Shown here: positions 52,711 through 61,194 of the stretch, one piece after another
Layout: each line of letters begins with the position of its first letter
Position numbering within the stretch: the first letter of the stretch is position 1
From: Sneathiella chinensis
Lineage (GTDB): Bacteria > Pseudomonadota > Alphaproteobacteria > Sneathiellales > Sneathiellaceae
Direction: 5' to 3'
DNA length: 64,000 nt
Assembly: GCF_012720115.1 (NCBI RefSeq)
Contig: NZ_VNWN01000002.1
Span: 744,001 to 808,000 of the forward strand
Notes under the pieces: model-generated
The model's input: the letters and a program-made list of their open reading frames with translations, nothing else
Database searches by the model: none
What the model was told of the DNA's origin: nothing
Made by a program: the position numbers and the translations under genes

Positions 52711-52792
52711 GTTCCATTTGGAAAGGCCTGCGATACAGCCGGTGTCGCAGGCCCGCCATCCGTTTTTGATTTTTTGTTGTTGTGAGGCCTAA

Positions 52793-54661
52793 ATGGGATT
52801 TTACCTGGCGCAGTTTCTAACCGGGCTGGCAAGCGCGTCCTCCTTGTTCTTGGTGGCGTCTGGTCTTTCCATTATTTTCGGGGTGACCCGGATTGTGAAT
52901 TTCGCCCACGGCTCCTTCTTCATGCTAGGCGCCTATCTTGCCTATACCTTTGTCCAGATATTGCCGCAGGGAATTTTCGGATTCTGGGGCGCCATTCTGG
53001 TGGCTTCCCTTGCTGTTGGCCTGATCGGGGTTTTGATCGAGATGACCCTGTTCCGGCGTATCTACCGGGCACCGGAACTGTTTCAGTTGGTGGCGACCTT
53101 CGGGGTCGTGTTGGTGATTCAGGACCTGACCCTGTGGCTTTGGGGGCCGGAAGACCAGTTCGGCCCGCGGGCGCCGGGGCTGGAAGGGGCGGTTCGCATC
53201 ATGGGAGAGCCGATCCCGGAATACGATATTCTGCTTATTTTCTTCGGACCGGCTGTCCTGCTGGGGATCTGGCTTTTGTTCAACAAAACCCGCTGGGGCA
53301 CCCTTGTGCGGGCGGCAACGCAGGACCGGGAAATGGTGGGGGCGCTGGGGGTCAATCAGAGCTGGCTGTTTACCAGCGTGTTCTTTGTCGGCTCGTTTCT
53401 GGCCGGCCTCGGCGGGGCGATACAGTTACCGCGAGAGGCAGCCAACCTGCTGATGGACCTGAACGTGATTGGCGAGGCCTTTGTGGTTGTGGTCATTGGC
53501 GGCATGGGAAGCGTGCCGGGGGCGTTCCTGGCGTCGGTCCTGATCGGGGAATTAAACGCCTTCGGCATTCTGATCTTTCCTGAAATTACGCTGGTTCTGG
53601 CTTTTCTGGTGATGGCCGTTGTTCTGGTCGTTCGGCCCTGGGGATTGCTGGGCCGACCGGATGTGGTGCTGCGGGGCAGTGCCGGACCGGCGGAAGGCCC
53701 GCTTCAACCCTTCACCAGCACGGCCCGCCTTGTCCTTTTCGGCGGCCTTGTCCTGCTGTTGGCGGCGCCGCTTATTCTTGGGGATTTCGAAATTGTTCTG
53801 TTGACCGACGTGCTGATTTTTATTTTGTTCGCGGTCAGCCTGCATCTGATCATGGGGCCGGGGGGCATGGTTTCCTTTGGTCATGCGGCCTATTTCGGGC
53901 TGGGGGCCTACGGGGCGGCACTGGCGGTCAAGTATCTGGGCGTCAATATGCTGGGCGGAATGGTTCTGGCGCCGGTGGCGGCCGGGCTCGGGGCGCTTGT
54001 GTTCGGGTGGTTCTGTGTGCGTCTGTCCGGTGTCTATCTGGCCATGTTGACCCTTGCCGCCGCGCAGATCACCTGGTCGGTTGCTTTCCAGTGGCAGGAC
54101 GTGACCGGCGGCGATGACGGCATTCTGGGGGTTTGGCCTGCGGAATGGGTCTCAGGCAAGGCGGCCTATTATTATGTCACCCTGACGTTGGTGGGGTGTG
54201 GCCTCTTTTTCATCCGGCGCCTAATTTTCTCGCCGTTCGGTTTTTCCTTGCGGGCCGGACGGGATTCACCGCTCAGGGTTGAGGCCATCGGGATCAACCT
54301 GAAAACCCAGCAGTGGATCGGCTTTGTCGTGGCGGGACTGTTTGCGGGATTGGCTGGCGGCCTGTATGTCTATTCGAAGGGCAGCGTTTTCCCGGACGAG
54401 TTGGCAATTTCCCGGTCGGTTGACGGGTTGGTGATGGTACTGCTGGGCGGTATCCAGTCCCTGATCGGTCCCATTGTGGGGGCGGTCAGCTTCATCGTTC
54501 TTGAGGATTTGGTGACCCGTCTGGATTACTGGCGGATTATTTTCGGTAGTATCATCCTGTTTATCGTGATTGTCGCACCGGAAGGGCTGGCCGGATTTGC
54601 GCGGCGCTTCCTGCCTCAAAAACTTGCCGGGCGGGACCTGATGGGCGGAGGCGGCGCATGA
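52793..54661 (+). CDS. fused LivH-LivM permease of an ABC importer
   Basis: 622 residues, a fusion of the two permease subunits. Residues about 1-290 are LivH-like (ASGLSIIFGVTRIVNFAHGSF; the conserved GLGGA and GGMGSVPGAF signatures follow). Residues about 310-610 are LivM-like (GPGGMVSFGHAAYFGLGAYG, AGLFAGLAGGLYVYSKG, LGGIQSLIGPIVGA). Most systems have two separate genes, so this is an unusual but not unknown arrangement. The stop overlaps livG by four bases (ATGA). It forms the membrane channel for the substrate delivered by the binding protein. Confidence 0.92.
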   Translation: MGFYLAQFLTGLASASSLFLVASGLSIIFGVTRIVNFAHGSFFMLGAYLAYTFVQILPQGIFGFWGAILVASLAVGLIGVLIEMTLFRRIYRAPELFQLVATFGVVLVIQDLTLWLWGPEDQFGPRAPGLEGAVRIMGEPIPEYDILLIFFGPAVLLGIWLLFNKTRWGTLVRAATQDREMVGALGVNQSWLFTSVFFVGSFLAGLGGAIQLPREAANLLMDLNVIGEAFVVVVIGGMGSVPGAFLASVLIGELNAFGILIFPEITLVLAFLVMAVVLVVRPWGLLGRPDVVLRGSAGPAEGPLQPFTSTARLVLFGGLVLLLAAPLILGDFEIVLLTDVLIFILFAVSLHLIMGPGGMVSFGHAAYFGLGAYGAALAVKYLGVNMLGGMVLAPVAAGLGALVFGWFCVRLSGVYLAMLTLAAAQITWSVAFQWQDVTGGDDGILGVWPAEWVSGKAAYYYVTLTLVGCGLFFIRRLIFSPFGFSLRAGRDSPLRVEAIGINLKTQQWIGFVVAGLFAGLAGGLYVYSKGSVFPDELAISRSVDGLVMVLLGGIQSLIGPIVGAVSFIVLEDLVTRLDYWRIIFGSIILFIVIVAPEGLAGFARRFLPQKLAGRDLMGGGGA

Positions 54662-55437
54662 GTCTTCTGGTGGTAAGGGTCCTTGCCAAGGCTTTTGGTG
54701 GGGTTCAGGCGGTAAAGGATGTGTCCTTCCATCTGGAAGCGGGCGAAATGCTGGCACTTATCGGCCCGAACGGAGCGGGGAAAAGCACCTGCTTCAACAT
54801 GCTGAACGGTCAGTTGGCCGCCGATAAAGGGTCTGTTCTGTTTGATGGCCGGGAATTGATCGGCCAGCGGCCAAGGGATATTTGGCGGTTGGGGGTCGGT
54901 CGGACCTTCCAGATTACGGCGACCTTTGCATCCATGACGGTGCGGGAAAATGTGCAGATGGCGCTTTTGTCCCATCATGGCGAGTTGTTCTCGTTCTGGC
55001 GGCGGGCATCCCACCGACATGGGGCCGAGGCCGACAGGTTGCTGGACCGTGTGGGGATGCTGCATCAGGCGGACCGGGCCTGCGGTGTGCTGGCCTATGG
55101 GGATTTGAAGCGGCTTGAACTGGCGGTGGCGCTGGCAAACGGCCCCAGACTTCTGCTGATGGACGAGCCAACGGCCGGCATGGCCCCGAAGGAGCGGGTG
55201 GCCCTGATGGAACTGGTTGCTGGCATCGCAAAAGAGGAACAGGTAAGCGTTCTGTTTACGGAGCATGACATGGATGTGGTCTTTGCCCATTCCGATCGAT
55301 TGATGGTTCTGAACCGGGGGGAGATTATCGCCACGGGCAGTGCCGATGACATCCGGTCCAACGATCTGGTGAAGGAGGTTTATCTGGGCGGCGGAACCAC
55401 CTTCGATACAGGCAGGGAGATGAAAAGCCATGCTTGA
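54658..55437 (+). CDS. livG: LivG-type ABC transporter ATP-binding protein
   Basis: 259 residues. Walker A is GPNGAGKST near residue 40. The signature is [15 protein letters not shown], a LivG-style variant of LSGGQ, and Walker B is [10 protein letters not shown]. The ATG overlaps the permease stop and its own end overlaps livF by eight bases, so all four transport genes are translationally linked. It couples ATP hydrolysis to import with LivF. Confidence 0.93.
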   Translation: MSLLVVRVLAKAFGGVQAVKDVSFHLEAGEMLALIGPNGAGKSTCFNMLNGQLAADKGSVLFDGRELIGQRPRDIWRLGVGRTFQITATFASMTVRENVQMALLSHHGELFSFWRRASHRHGAEADRLLDRVGMLHQADRACGVLAYGDLKRLELAVALANGPRLLLMDEPTAGMAPKERVALMELVAGIAKEEQVSVLFTEHDMDVVFAHSDRLMVLNRGEIIATGSADDIRSNDLVKEVYLGGGTTFDTGREMKSHA

Positions 55438-56131
55438 GATACAGGGGATCAACGCATTCTACGGGCAGGCGCAGGTTCTGCAGGATATTTCCTTTCAGGT
55501 CGGGGCAGGCGAGGTGGTCGCCTTGCTGGGGCGCAATGGCGCAGGCAAGTCCACGACCATGAAAACCCTGATGGGAATGGTGAATTCGACAGCCGGGGAT
55601 ATCCGCTTTCAGGGAACCCCGATCAAGGCCTTGCCCACGCACCGCATTTGCCAGATGGGGCTTGGCTATGTTCCCGAGGACAGGCGGATTTTTTCGGATT
55701 TGACGGTTCTTGAAAATCTTGAGGTCGGGAAACAGAAGCCGCGGGACGGCGCACCGGTATGGGAGGCGGAAAAGTTGTTCGAGTTGTTCCCCAACCTGAA
55801 AGAGCGGAAAAACAATGCTGGCGGCCAGATGAGCGGCGGAGAGCAGCAGATGCTGTCAATCGCCCGCACATTGATGGGCAATCCGCGGGCCATCCTGCTG
55901 GACGAGCCGTCGGAAGGCATCGCCCCGGTGATCGTGGAGCAGATGGCAAAAACCATTCAGGCCCTGAAAAAAGAGGGGCTGGCCGTGTTGTTGTCGGAAC
56001 AGAACCTGCATTTTGCAAAACTGGTCTCGGACCGGGCTGTCATTATCGAGAAGGGGGAGGTTCGCTATCAGGGGACCATCCGGGAGTTGGAAGAAAAACC
56101 GGAAATTCGGGATGCGTATCTGGCTGTATAG
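55430..56131 (+). CDS. livF: LivF-type ABC transporter ATP-binding protein
   Basis: 233 residues. Walker A is GRNGAGKST near residue 36, the signature MSGGEQQML, and Walker B AILLDEPSEG. The conserved GYVPEDRRIF segment is typical of LivF. The last gene of the transporter operon, overlapping livG. No clear terminator follows. Confidence 0.94.
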   Translation: MLEIQGINAFYGQAQVLQDISFQVGAGEVVALLGRNGAGKSTTMKTLMGMVNSTAGDIRFQGTPIKALPTHRICQMGLGYVPEDRRIFSDLTVLENLEVGKQKPRDGAPVWEAEKLFELFPNLKERKNNAGGQMSGGEQQMLSIARTLMGNPRAILLDEPSEGIAPVIVEQMAKTIQALKKEGLAVLLSEQNLHFAKLVSDRAVIIEKGEVRYQGTIRELEEKPEIRDAYLAV

Positions 56132-56234
56132 GGCCGTGGGAGCCTGATAAATCATACTTTAGAATATTCGAGGTTAAATTTTTTAGTCGTTTCTGATAAG
56201 AGTCCGCTCGTTGATAGGGAAACCCGAGGAATCA

Positions 56235-56945
56235 ATGAGCAAGCTCGATCCGGCCAAGGAAAAGTACCGTGGAAAATTCCTGCTTCCAAAAGGGCAGTTT
56301 GTGGAAACGCCCGAGAAGAATATTGCCCTGACCCATTTTCAGGACATGGAAGACATGAACCGTTCGTTGGCGGCGTATCTGATCGAACGGGAACAGGATA
56401 AACTGGGGCGCGAGGGCAAGCAGTCCTTTTCAAAAAGCACGAAAATTCATCATGTGGATGCCTGGGATGCGCCGGGCGCGCGTTTTGTGGATGAACGGGC
56501 GAAGGCCCTGTTCCGGTTGATCACCGGACTGGATCAGGCGGTTGTGGACCTGAGTTGGGCGAATATCTATCGGCAGGGGGATTACATCATGCCCCACGCC
56601 CATTCCCGCTCCATGGGGTCTGTTGTTTATGTGGTGTCAATGGGGGACGAGGATGAGACCGACCCCATGTCCGGAAAGTTTGTCATCTCGGATCCGCGCT
56701 TGCCGCTTTGTTGTCAGGCGGATGGCCGGTATATGAGCAACACTTACATGCCGTCCCTTGGTGCCGGTTCCATGATCGTTTTCCCGGCCAGTGTTGTGCA
56801 TATGGTGACCCCCTATCGGGGCAAGAGCCCCAGAATCACGCTGGCATGGAATATCAACAATGTGGCCCTCAAGCCCAGAACCGAGCGCGAGAGTTACGGG
56901 ATCCCGCCGCATCCGGGTAAGGCGAAACCCCGTTCCCTGACGTGA
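56235..56945 (+). CDS. putative 2OG-Fe(II) oxygenase (TIGR02466-like)
   Basis: 236 residues from the ATG preceded by CCGAGGAATCA. It has a double-stranded beta-helix pattern with candidate iron ligands His121 and His123 (MPHAHSRS) and His189 (SVVHMVTPYRG). Arg200 (RITLAWNIN) is placed to bind 2-oxoglutarate. The first pair reads HxH rather than HxD, as in the TIGR02466 group. Substrate unknown. It follows the Liv operon after about 100 bases and could act on the imported compound. Activity itself is inference. Confidence 0.72.
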   Translation: MSKLDPAKEKYRGKFLLPKGQFVETPEKNIALTHFQDMEDMNRSLAAYLIEREQDKLGREGKQSFSKSTKIHHVDAWDAPGARFVDERAKALFRLITGLDQAVVDLSWANIYRQGDYIMPHAHSRSMGSVVYVVSMGDEDETDPMSGKFVISDPRLPLCCQADGRYMSNTYMPSLGAGSMIVFPASVVHMVTPYRGKSPRITLAWNINNVALKPRTERESYGIPPHPGKAKPRSLT

Positions 56946-56953
56946 TTTGAGAC

Positions 56954-57187
56954 CTATTTCAGATAGGTTGCGATTTCATCTTTCAGGGCCAGCCGCTGGC
57001 GGCGAAGCTGCTTTTCATAGCCCTCGTCAGCGGGGGCGACATTGGTTTCAATCCGGTGAATTTCCCGGTTTACGGTGTGGTACTCGTCGGTCAGTTTTGA
57101 AAAATGCCCATCCGCCTGATTCAGCTTCTGGATAGCCTCTTTCTGGCCGGGGAATTCTTCCATCAATTCATGGGGTACGTGTGACAT
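56954..57187 (-). CDS. DUF465 (YdcH-type) small protein
   Basis: 77 residues, mostly helical: HELMEEFPGQKEAIQKLNQAD, then KLTDEYHTVNREIHRIE, then a basic end LRRQRLALKDEIATYLK. This matches DUF465/YdcH, a small helical-hairpin protein of unknown function. AAGGAG precedes the ATG. It diverges from the HD-domain gene across a perfect FNR-type box. Confidence 0.9.
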   Translation of the reverse strand: MSHVPHELMEEFPGQKEAIQKLNQADGHFSKLTDEYHTVNREIHRIETNVAPADEGYEKQLRRQRLALKDEIATYLK

Positions 57188-57245
57188 GCGCGGCTCCTTC
57201 GTTGGGTTGTTTTATCCAGAATAGAAACGCGCCCGAACCCTGCCA

Positions 57246-57259
57246 TTGATGGGAATCAA
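57246..57259. promoter_or_regulatory. perfect FNR/FixK-type box
   Basis: TTGAT-GGGA-ATCAA matches the FNR/ANR/FixK consensus TTGAT-N4-ATCAA at every defined base. Leftward, a -10 TATTCT (57218-57223) places the site at about -41.5 for the DUF465 gene. Rightward, GATAAA (57284-57289) places it at about -43 for the HD gene. Confidence 0.75.
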
Positions 57260-57332
57260 TTTTGGGGTGGAGTTGTGATGCGAGATAAAGCACACTGATG
57301 CCAACAACCAACAACAACCGAAAAAGGGAAGC

Positions 57333-57917
57333 ATGATGACTGACATGACTGATGAAAGAGCCAGCTTCACGGCGATGACCGAAGGCACGCCGGAAGACTA
57401 TCAGATCATTTCCAAAAGTTTTGGAGCCTATTCAAAGGAGTTGCCTGACCGTGTTCTGGAGCATCTGAATATTCTGTCTGGCGATTTTGGGGGGTTCCCG
57501 GTCGATCGGCTGGAACATTCGCTGCAATGCGCTACCCGTGCCCACCGCGATGGCCGGGACGAGGAATATGTTGTCATGGCCTTGCTGCATGACATCGGCG
57601 ATACGCTGGGTTCCTATAACCATGCGGATATTGCCGCTGCCATCCTGCAACCGTTCCTGTCCGAGCAGAACTACTGGATCGTCAAGAACCACGGCATTTT
57701 CCAGGGCTATTATTTCTTCCATCATATGGGGCTGGACCGGAATATGCGCGATCAGTTCGCGGATAACCCGCATTTCGATGCCTGCGCGGAATTCTGTGAG
57801 AAATACGACCAGACTGCTTTTGATCCGGAATACGAGTCAGAGCCGCTCAGCTTCTTTGAGCCGATGGTCCGGCGGGTCATGGCGAAGCCAAAGAACTCCA
57901 TTTACCGCCGGAAGTAA
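57333..57917 (+). CDS. HD-domain protein (PhnZ/MIOX-like family candidate)
   Basis: 194 residues. HD-type metal ligands: His62 (LEHSLQC), His86-Asp87 (LLHDIGD), further histidines at 97, 120, 130/131 and 147, and Asp159 (CEKYDQTAFD). The 24-residue gap between the first His and the HD pair equals that of PhnZ and MIOX, and KYDQ resembles the final Asp region of those mixed-valent di-iron oxygenases. A conventional phosphohydrolase is the alternative. GGGAAGC lies before the ATG pair. Its promoter region holds a FNR-type box. Confidence 0.75.
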   Translation: MMTDMTDERASFTAMTEGTPEDYQIISKSFGAYSKELPDRVLEHLNILSGDFGGFPVDRLEHSLQCATRAHRDGRDEEYVVMALLHDIGDTLGSYNHADIAAAILQPFLSEQNYWIVKNHGIFQGYYFFHHMGLDRNMRDQFADNPHFDACAEFCEKYDQTAFDPEYESEPLSFFEPMVRRVMAKPKNSIYRRK

Positions 57918-57928
57918 TCAGGGACCTG

Positions 57929-58552
57929 TCAGGTAACCGTTTCGGTCATCCGCCGCTCAGACAATGCGTGGCGGATGATCTGCACGGAAGACCAGAGGAA
58001 CAGGCCCGCCATGAGGGCCGCAACAATCAGGTCGGGCCACGCCGATGTGGTGCCCCACACCCCCGCCGCCGCCAGCATGACAGCCACATTCCCGATGGCA
58101 TCATTGCGCGAACAGAGCCAGACAGAGCGAACGTTTGAATCGCCATCCTTGAAATTCATCAGCAACAGGACGCTCAGCAGGTTGGCCGCAAGGGCCAGAA
58201 AGCCGGTTGCGCCCATGACCGTTGCTTCCGGAAGGCCGGGAGACAGGGCCGTTGAAACCGTGGTGCCGAACACCCACAGGCCCATGACAGCCAGACTGAT
58301 CCCCTTGGCAAGGGCCGCCAGCGACCGCACCCGCAGGGACATGCCGATCACGGCAAGGGAAATGCCGTAGGTCGCCGCATCTCCGAGAAAGTCGAGGGCA
58401 TCTGCCTGCAGTGCCTTGGACTGGGCAAATTCCCCCGCCGTGATTTCCGTCACGAACATGGCCGCGTTTATGAATATGACGGCCCACAGGCGTTTCTTGT
58501 AGCTTGAGGACGTACCGTCGAAACTGCAATTATGTCCGCACCCAGCACCCAT
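57929..58552 (-). CDS. cation diffusion facilitator family metal exporter
   Basis: 207 residues with six membrane segments. Metal-site acidic pairs are ADALDFLGDAATY (helix II) and SRNDAIGNVAVM (helix V). The N-terminus GAGCGHNCSFDG is a Cys/His metal-capture segment. It exports Zn2+, Cd2+ or a similar ion by proton antiport. The usual C-terminal cytoplasmic domain is absent. GGAG precedes the ATG. It is divergent from the MerR regulator whose operator lies in its promoter. Confidence 0.92.
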   Translation of the reverse strand: MGAGCGHNCSFDGTSSSYKKRLWAVIFINAAMFVTEITAGEFAQSKALQADALDFLGDAATYGISLAVIGMSLRVRSLAALAKGISLAVMGLWVFGTTVSTALSPGLPEATVMGATGFLALAANLLSVLLLMNFKDGDSNVRSVWLCSRNDAIGNVAVMLAAAGVWGTTSAWPDLIVAALMAGLFLWSSVQIIRHALSERRMTETVT

Positions 58553-58594
58553 CGGGAAGCTCCACTTCTGTAATCTTGATTTACCAATATCCCT

Positions 58595-58625
58595 AACCTA
58601 ATGTCTCTAGTAGCTATAGGTTCAA
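58595..58625 (-). promoter_or_regulatory. MerR-type promoter/operator of the metal exporter
   Basis: Read leftward: -35 TTGAAC (58620-58625), 19-base spacer holding the dyad CTATAG-CTA-CTAGAG (58605-58619), -10 TAGGTT (58595-58600). The over-long spacer with an embedded CTATAG dyad is the hallmark of ZntR/CadR/PbrR-activated promoters. Confidence 0.85.
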
Positions 58626-58636
58626 GAGGTTTTTTT

Positions 58637-59056
58637 ATGTTTTCCATTGGTGACATGTCGAAACAGTCCGGGGTCAAGGTTCCCACCATCCGGTATTACG
58701 AGCAGATTGGCCTGATTTCCCCCCGTGTGCGGTCGGAAGGAAACCAGCGCCGTTATGGGGAGCGGGAGCGGGATCAACTGGTTTTCATCAAGCATGCCCG
58801 GGATCTTGGTCTGCACCTGAATGCCATTCGGGAGTTGCTGGAACTGGATAGCGATCCTGAAAAGCCCTGTCTGCATGCGGATGAACTGGCGCGTGAGCAT
58901 CTTGCCGGTGTCCGCAAAAGGATCGGCCAGTTGCAAAAACTGGAACGGGAACTGGAGCGGATATCAGACTGCAAGGGGGATGGGACCGTGCGGGAATGTT
59001 ATGTCCTGCAATCCCTGTCCGATCACGGAACCTGCGAAACCGAGCATCGGGACTAA
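58637..59056 (+). CDS. MerR family metal-responsive regulator (CadR/PbrR/ZntR-like)
   Basis: 139 residues from the ATG with AGAGG upstream. DNA-binding motif SKQSGVKVPTIRYYEQIGLI, then RSEGNQRRYGERER. A long dimer helix (about residues 82-115) precedes the metal loop. The Cys ligands are KPCLHAD near residue 80 and a C-x8-C loop (CKGDGTVREC) near 118-127, as in Zn/Cd/Pb sensors. It activates the divergent exporter gene on metal binding. It may also repress itself. Confidence 0.9.
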   Translation: MFSIGDMSKQSGVKVPTIRYYEQIGLISPRVRSEGNQRRYGERERDQLVFIKHARDLGLHLNAIRELLELDSDPEKPCLHADELAREHLAGVRKRIGQLQKLERELERISDCKGDGTVRECYVLQSLSDHGTCETEHRD

Positions 59057-59084
59057 AGTCAGAGGGAAGCCGTCACAGGGGGCG

Positions 59085-60167
59085 TTATATCCACCAGATG
59101 GCATACTGCCGTTCACAAAATCCCGGCAACGCGTGGATGTCGATCTTGTCCCCGCCGGGCAGGGTGACATGCCCGTTGAAGGTGCCGAAAAGCTGGTTGA
59201 AGTCGAAGGGGGTCTCAATGTCCCCGTTGCGCGCGGCATATTGCCCTTCGGGCGTAAAGGTGAGGGTGATCTCTCCGCCGCTGGAGGAAACCGTCCACGG
59301 GCGCATCAGATTGTCCAGATCATGATGGAACATCACCTGCGGAAGCGGAAAGCGGCGCCCGTCCAGCCAGACGGCATTTTCGGAATAGCCGGTTTCATTG
59401 ACCCCATTTGACACGTTCAGGCCGATCGCTTGGCCCAACCCGCCCCGGCCGGTCAGGCAGGCCCAGTTCCAGAAGGTGTCGGGCCGCAGGAAGCCTGCCG
59501 TGAAATCGTGATGGGCAAAGGCATCGTTGGCGCCAAGGTCGGTAGTCTCGCCGCCCTGCTTGAGCCATCCACGGGCCGGAACCCCGGCAACCTTCTGGCA
59601 GTATGTCCAGCCATTCGGACCGGTTGGGGTGACCAACCGTAGAGCATCAAACGCGGGGGCCCCGTCCTGAAAGCTGACATCCAGAAGGTCGTTCCCGTCG
59701 AGGGTGATGGACAGGCTTTTTTCCGGGCCCGCGCAGGAAAAGCGGGCGGTCAGCCCATTGCCGGACAATTCCGTGATCCCATGATCCGGGTTCCGGGAAA
59801 TCCTGTCCGCATCCGCAGCAGCAAGCCGGACACCGCGCTTCAGGAGGTTCCCTGTCTGGCGGTTATAGAGATAGAAGAACAGGGTCGGAACACCGCTGGC
59901 AAGGGTCAGGCTGCAGCCTGAATAATATCCGGCAGAAACAAATCCCATGAAGTGAAAATGAACAAAGCGGCGATCCCGTTCCGCAGTGGGCAGGATATCG
60001 CGCAAGGGGGAGCGCAACCGGTAATCCCGATAATTGACCAGCCCGACCGGCGCCGTGTGAAAGCCGTGGCGAATAGCGCCGTCTTCATCGATCAGTTTTC
60101 CCGTGTCTTTCGTCATCTGGAATTCCAATTCAAATGGGCTGGGATCGGGGCCGCTGGTCGCGGCCAT
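59085..60167 (-). CDS. DUF2804 family protein
   Basis: 360 residues. DUF2804 features: GKLIDEDGAIRHGFHTAPV near the start, then YRLRSPLRDILPTAERDRRFVHFHF, and the C-terminal GLNVSNGVNETGYSENAVWLDG and PLPQVMFHHD. The family is a large beta-rich protein of unknown function, often near lipid genes. It follows the EamA gene on the same strand, with about 12 bases between the stop and this start. The precise start is uncertain (a Met 18 residues in is possible). Confidence 0.88.
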   Translation of the reverse strand: MAATSGPDPSPFELEFQMTKDTGKLIDEDGAIRHGFHTAPVGLVNYRDYRLRSPLRDILPTAERDRRFVHFHFMGFVSAGYYSGCSLTLASGVPTLFFYLYNRQTGNLLKRGVRLAAADADRISRNPDHGITELSGNGLTARFSCAGPEKSLSITLDGNDLLDVSFQDGAPAFDALRLVTPTGPNGWTYCQKVAGVPARGWLKQGGETTDLGANDAFAHHDFTAGFLRPDTFWNWACLTGRGGLGQAIGLNVSNGVNETGYSENAVWLDGRRFPLPQVMFHHDLDNLMRPWTVSSSGGEITLTFTPEGQYAARNGDIETPFDFNQLFGTFNGHVTLPGGDKIDIHALPGFCERQYAIWWI

Positions 60168-60179
60168 GCCAAACCGGTG

Positions 60180-61109
60180 TTAGAGCGGCGCCTCCGACTC
60201 CTTGCTGGGGGGCTGTTTGTTCTGTGCCTTTGAGACTTTCATCTCGCGGTGGGCAATATAGGTGGTGGCAGAAATGATCAGCCCGCCGCCAAGGATGACA
60301 TAGGGGTCAACCGGTTCCCCGAACAAAGCCATACCCAGAATTACGGCCCAGACCAGTTGCAGGAAGTTCAGCGGTTGCGTCAGGGTGATGGGGGCGGCCT
60401 GCAGGGCGCGGGTCATGGTGTAATGCCCCGCCGTTGCCAATGCCGCCGTCAGGGCCAGCCACAGGGTTTCCTCAAGGGTCAGGGGGCGCCACTGATAGAT
60501 GGCCCCCGGCAGCAGGGTCAGCATGCAGAACACCGACAGCATCCCCACAATGACCGAGGATTTCTGCGTGCCCGTCAGTTTCTTGGCAATCAGGAACGAG
60601 GCCGCAAACAGGGGCGTGGCACAGAGCTGCGACAGCTGCCCGAGATTGAGATCCTGAAAGCCGGGCCGAAGGATAATAAGCGTGCCGATGCAGCCGATGA
60701 TAACACCGGTCACACGGCGGATCTGAAGCCGTTCCCCAAGGAACAGGGCCGCGCCGATGGTCACAAAGATAGGGGCCGCATATCCAATGGCGGTGACCTC
60801 GGCGATGGGGATGCGGGCCATGGCATAGAACCACAAGATTACCCCAAGGCCGTGGATGATCCCCCGGATGGTGAAGAGTTTGATAATCTTCCCGCTGGGA
60901 GGGGACTTAAACATCTGCAGCAGAAACGGCATGATGAACAGGACGCCGAACAGGTAGCGGACGAAGGCAGCCTGCATGGCGGGTACATCCGTCCCAAGAT
61001 GACGGACAATGCCGGTCATTCCCACAAACAGAAAACTTGTAATAACCATCCAGAAGACACCCTGAAAGGCGGCACTCCGGTTGAGAAGGGAAAGAGAAGG
61101 CACGGTCAT
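60180..61109 (-). CDS. EamA (DMT) family transporter
   Basis: 309 residues with ten predicted membrane segments in two EamA repeats: MVITSFLFVGMTGIVRHLG opens the first and GTQKSSVIVGMLSVFCMLTL the second. Typical DMT motifs such as AEVTAIGYAAPIFVTIGAALFLGE are present. It probably exports a small metabolite; substrate unknown. A basic C-terminal tail (KVSKAQNKQPPSK) is cytoplasmic. Likely co-transcribed with DUF2804. Confidence 0.9.
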   Translation of the reverse strand: MTVPSLSLLNRSAAFQGVFWMVITSFLFVGMTGIVRHLGTDVPAMQAAFVRYLFGVLFIMPFLLQMFKSPPSGKIIKLFTIRGIIHGLGVILWFYAMARIPIAEVTAIGYAAPIFVTIGAALFLGERLQIRRVTGVIIGCIGTLIILRPGFQDLNLGQLSQLCATPLFAASFLIAKKLTGTQKSSVIVGMLSVFCMLTLLPGAIYQWRPLTLEETLWLALTAALATAGHYTMTRALQAAPITLTQPLNFLQLVWAVILGMALFGEPVDPYVILGGGLIISATTYIAHREMKVSKAQNKQPPSKESEAPL

Positions 61110-61194
61110 TCCTTATTCTTATTTTAGGCGATCATCCGGCAATAAACCTGTCTTGTCCAGTAATTTGCATGATACGGGTAAAAGACCCGCCTCC

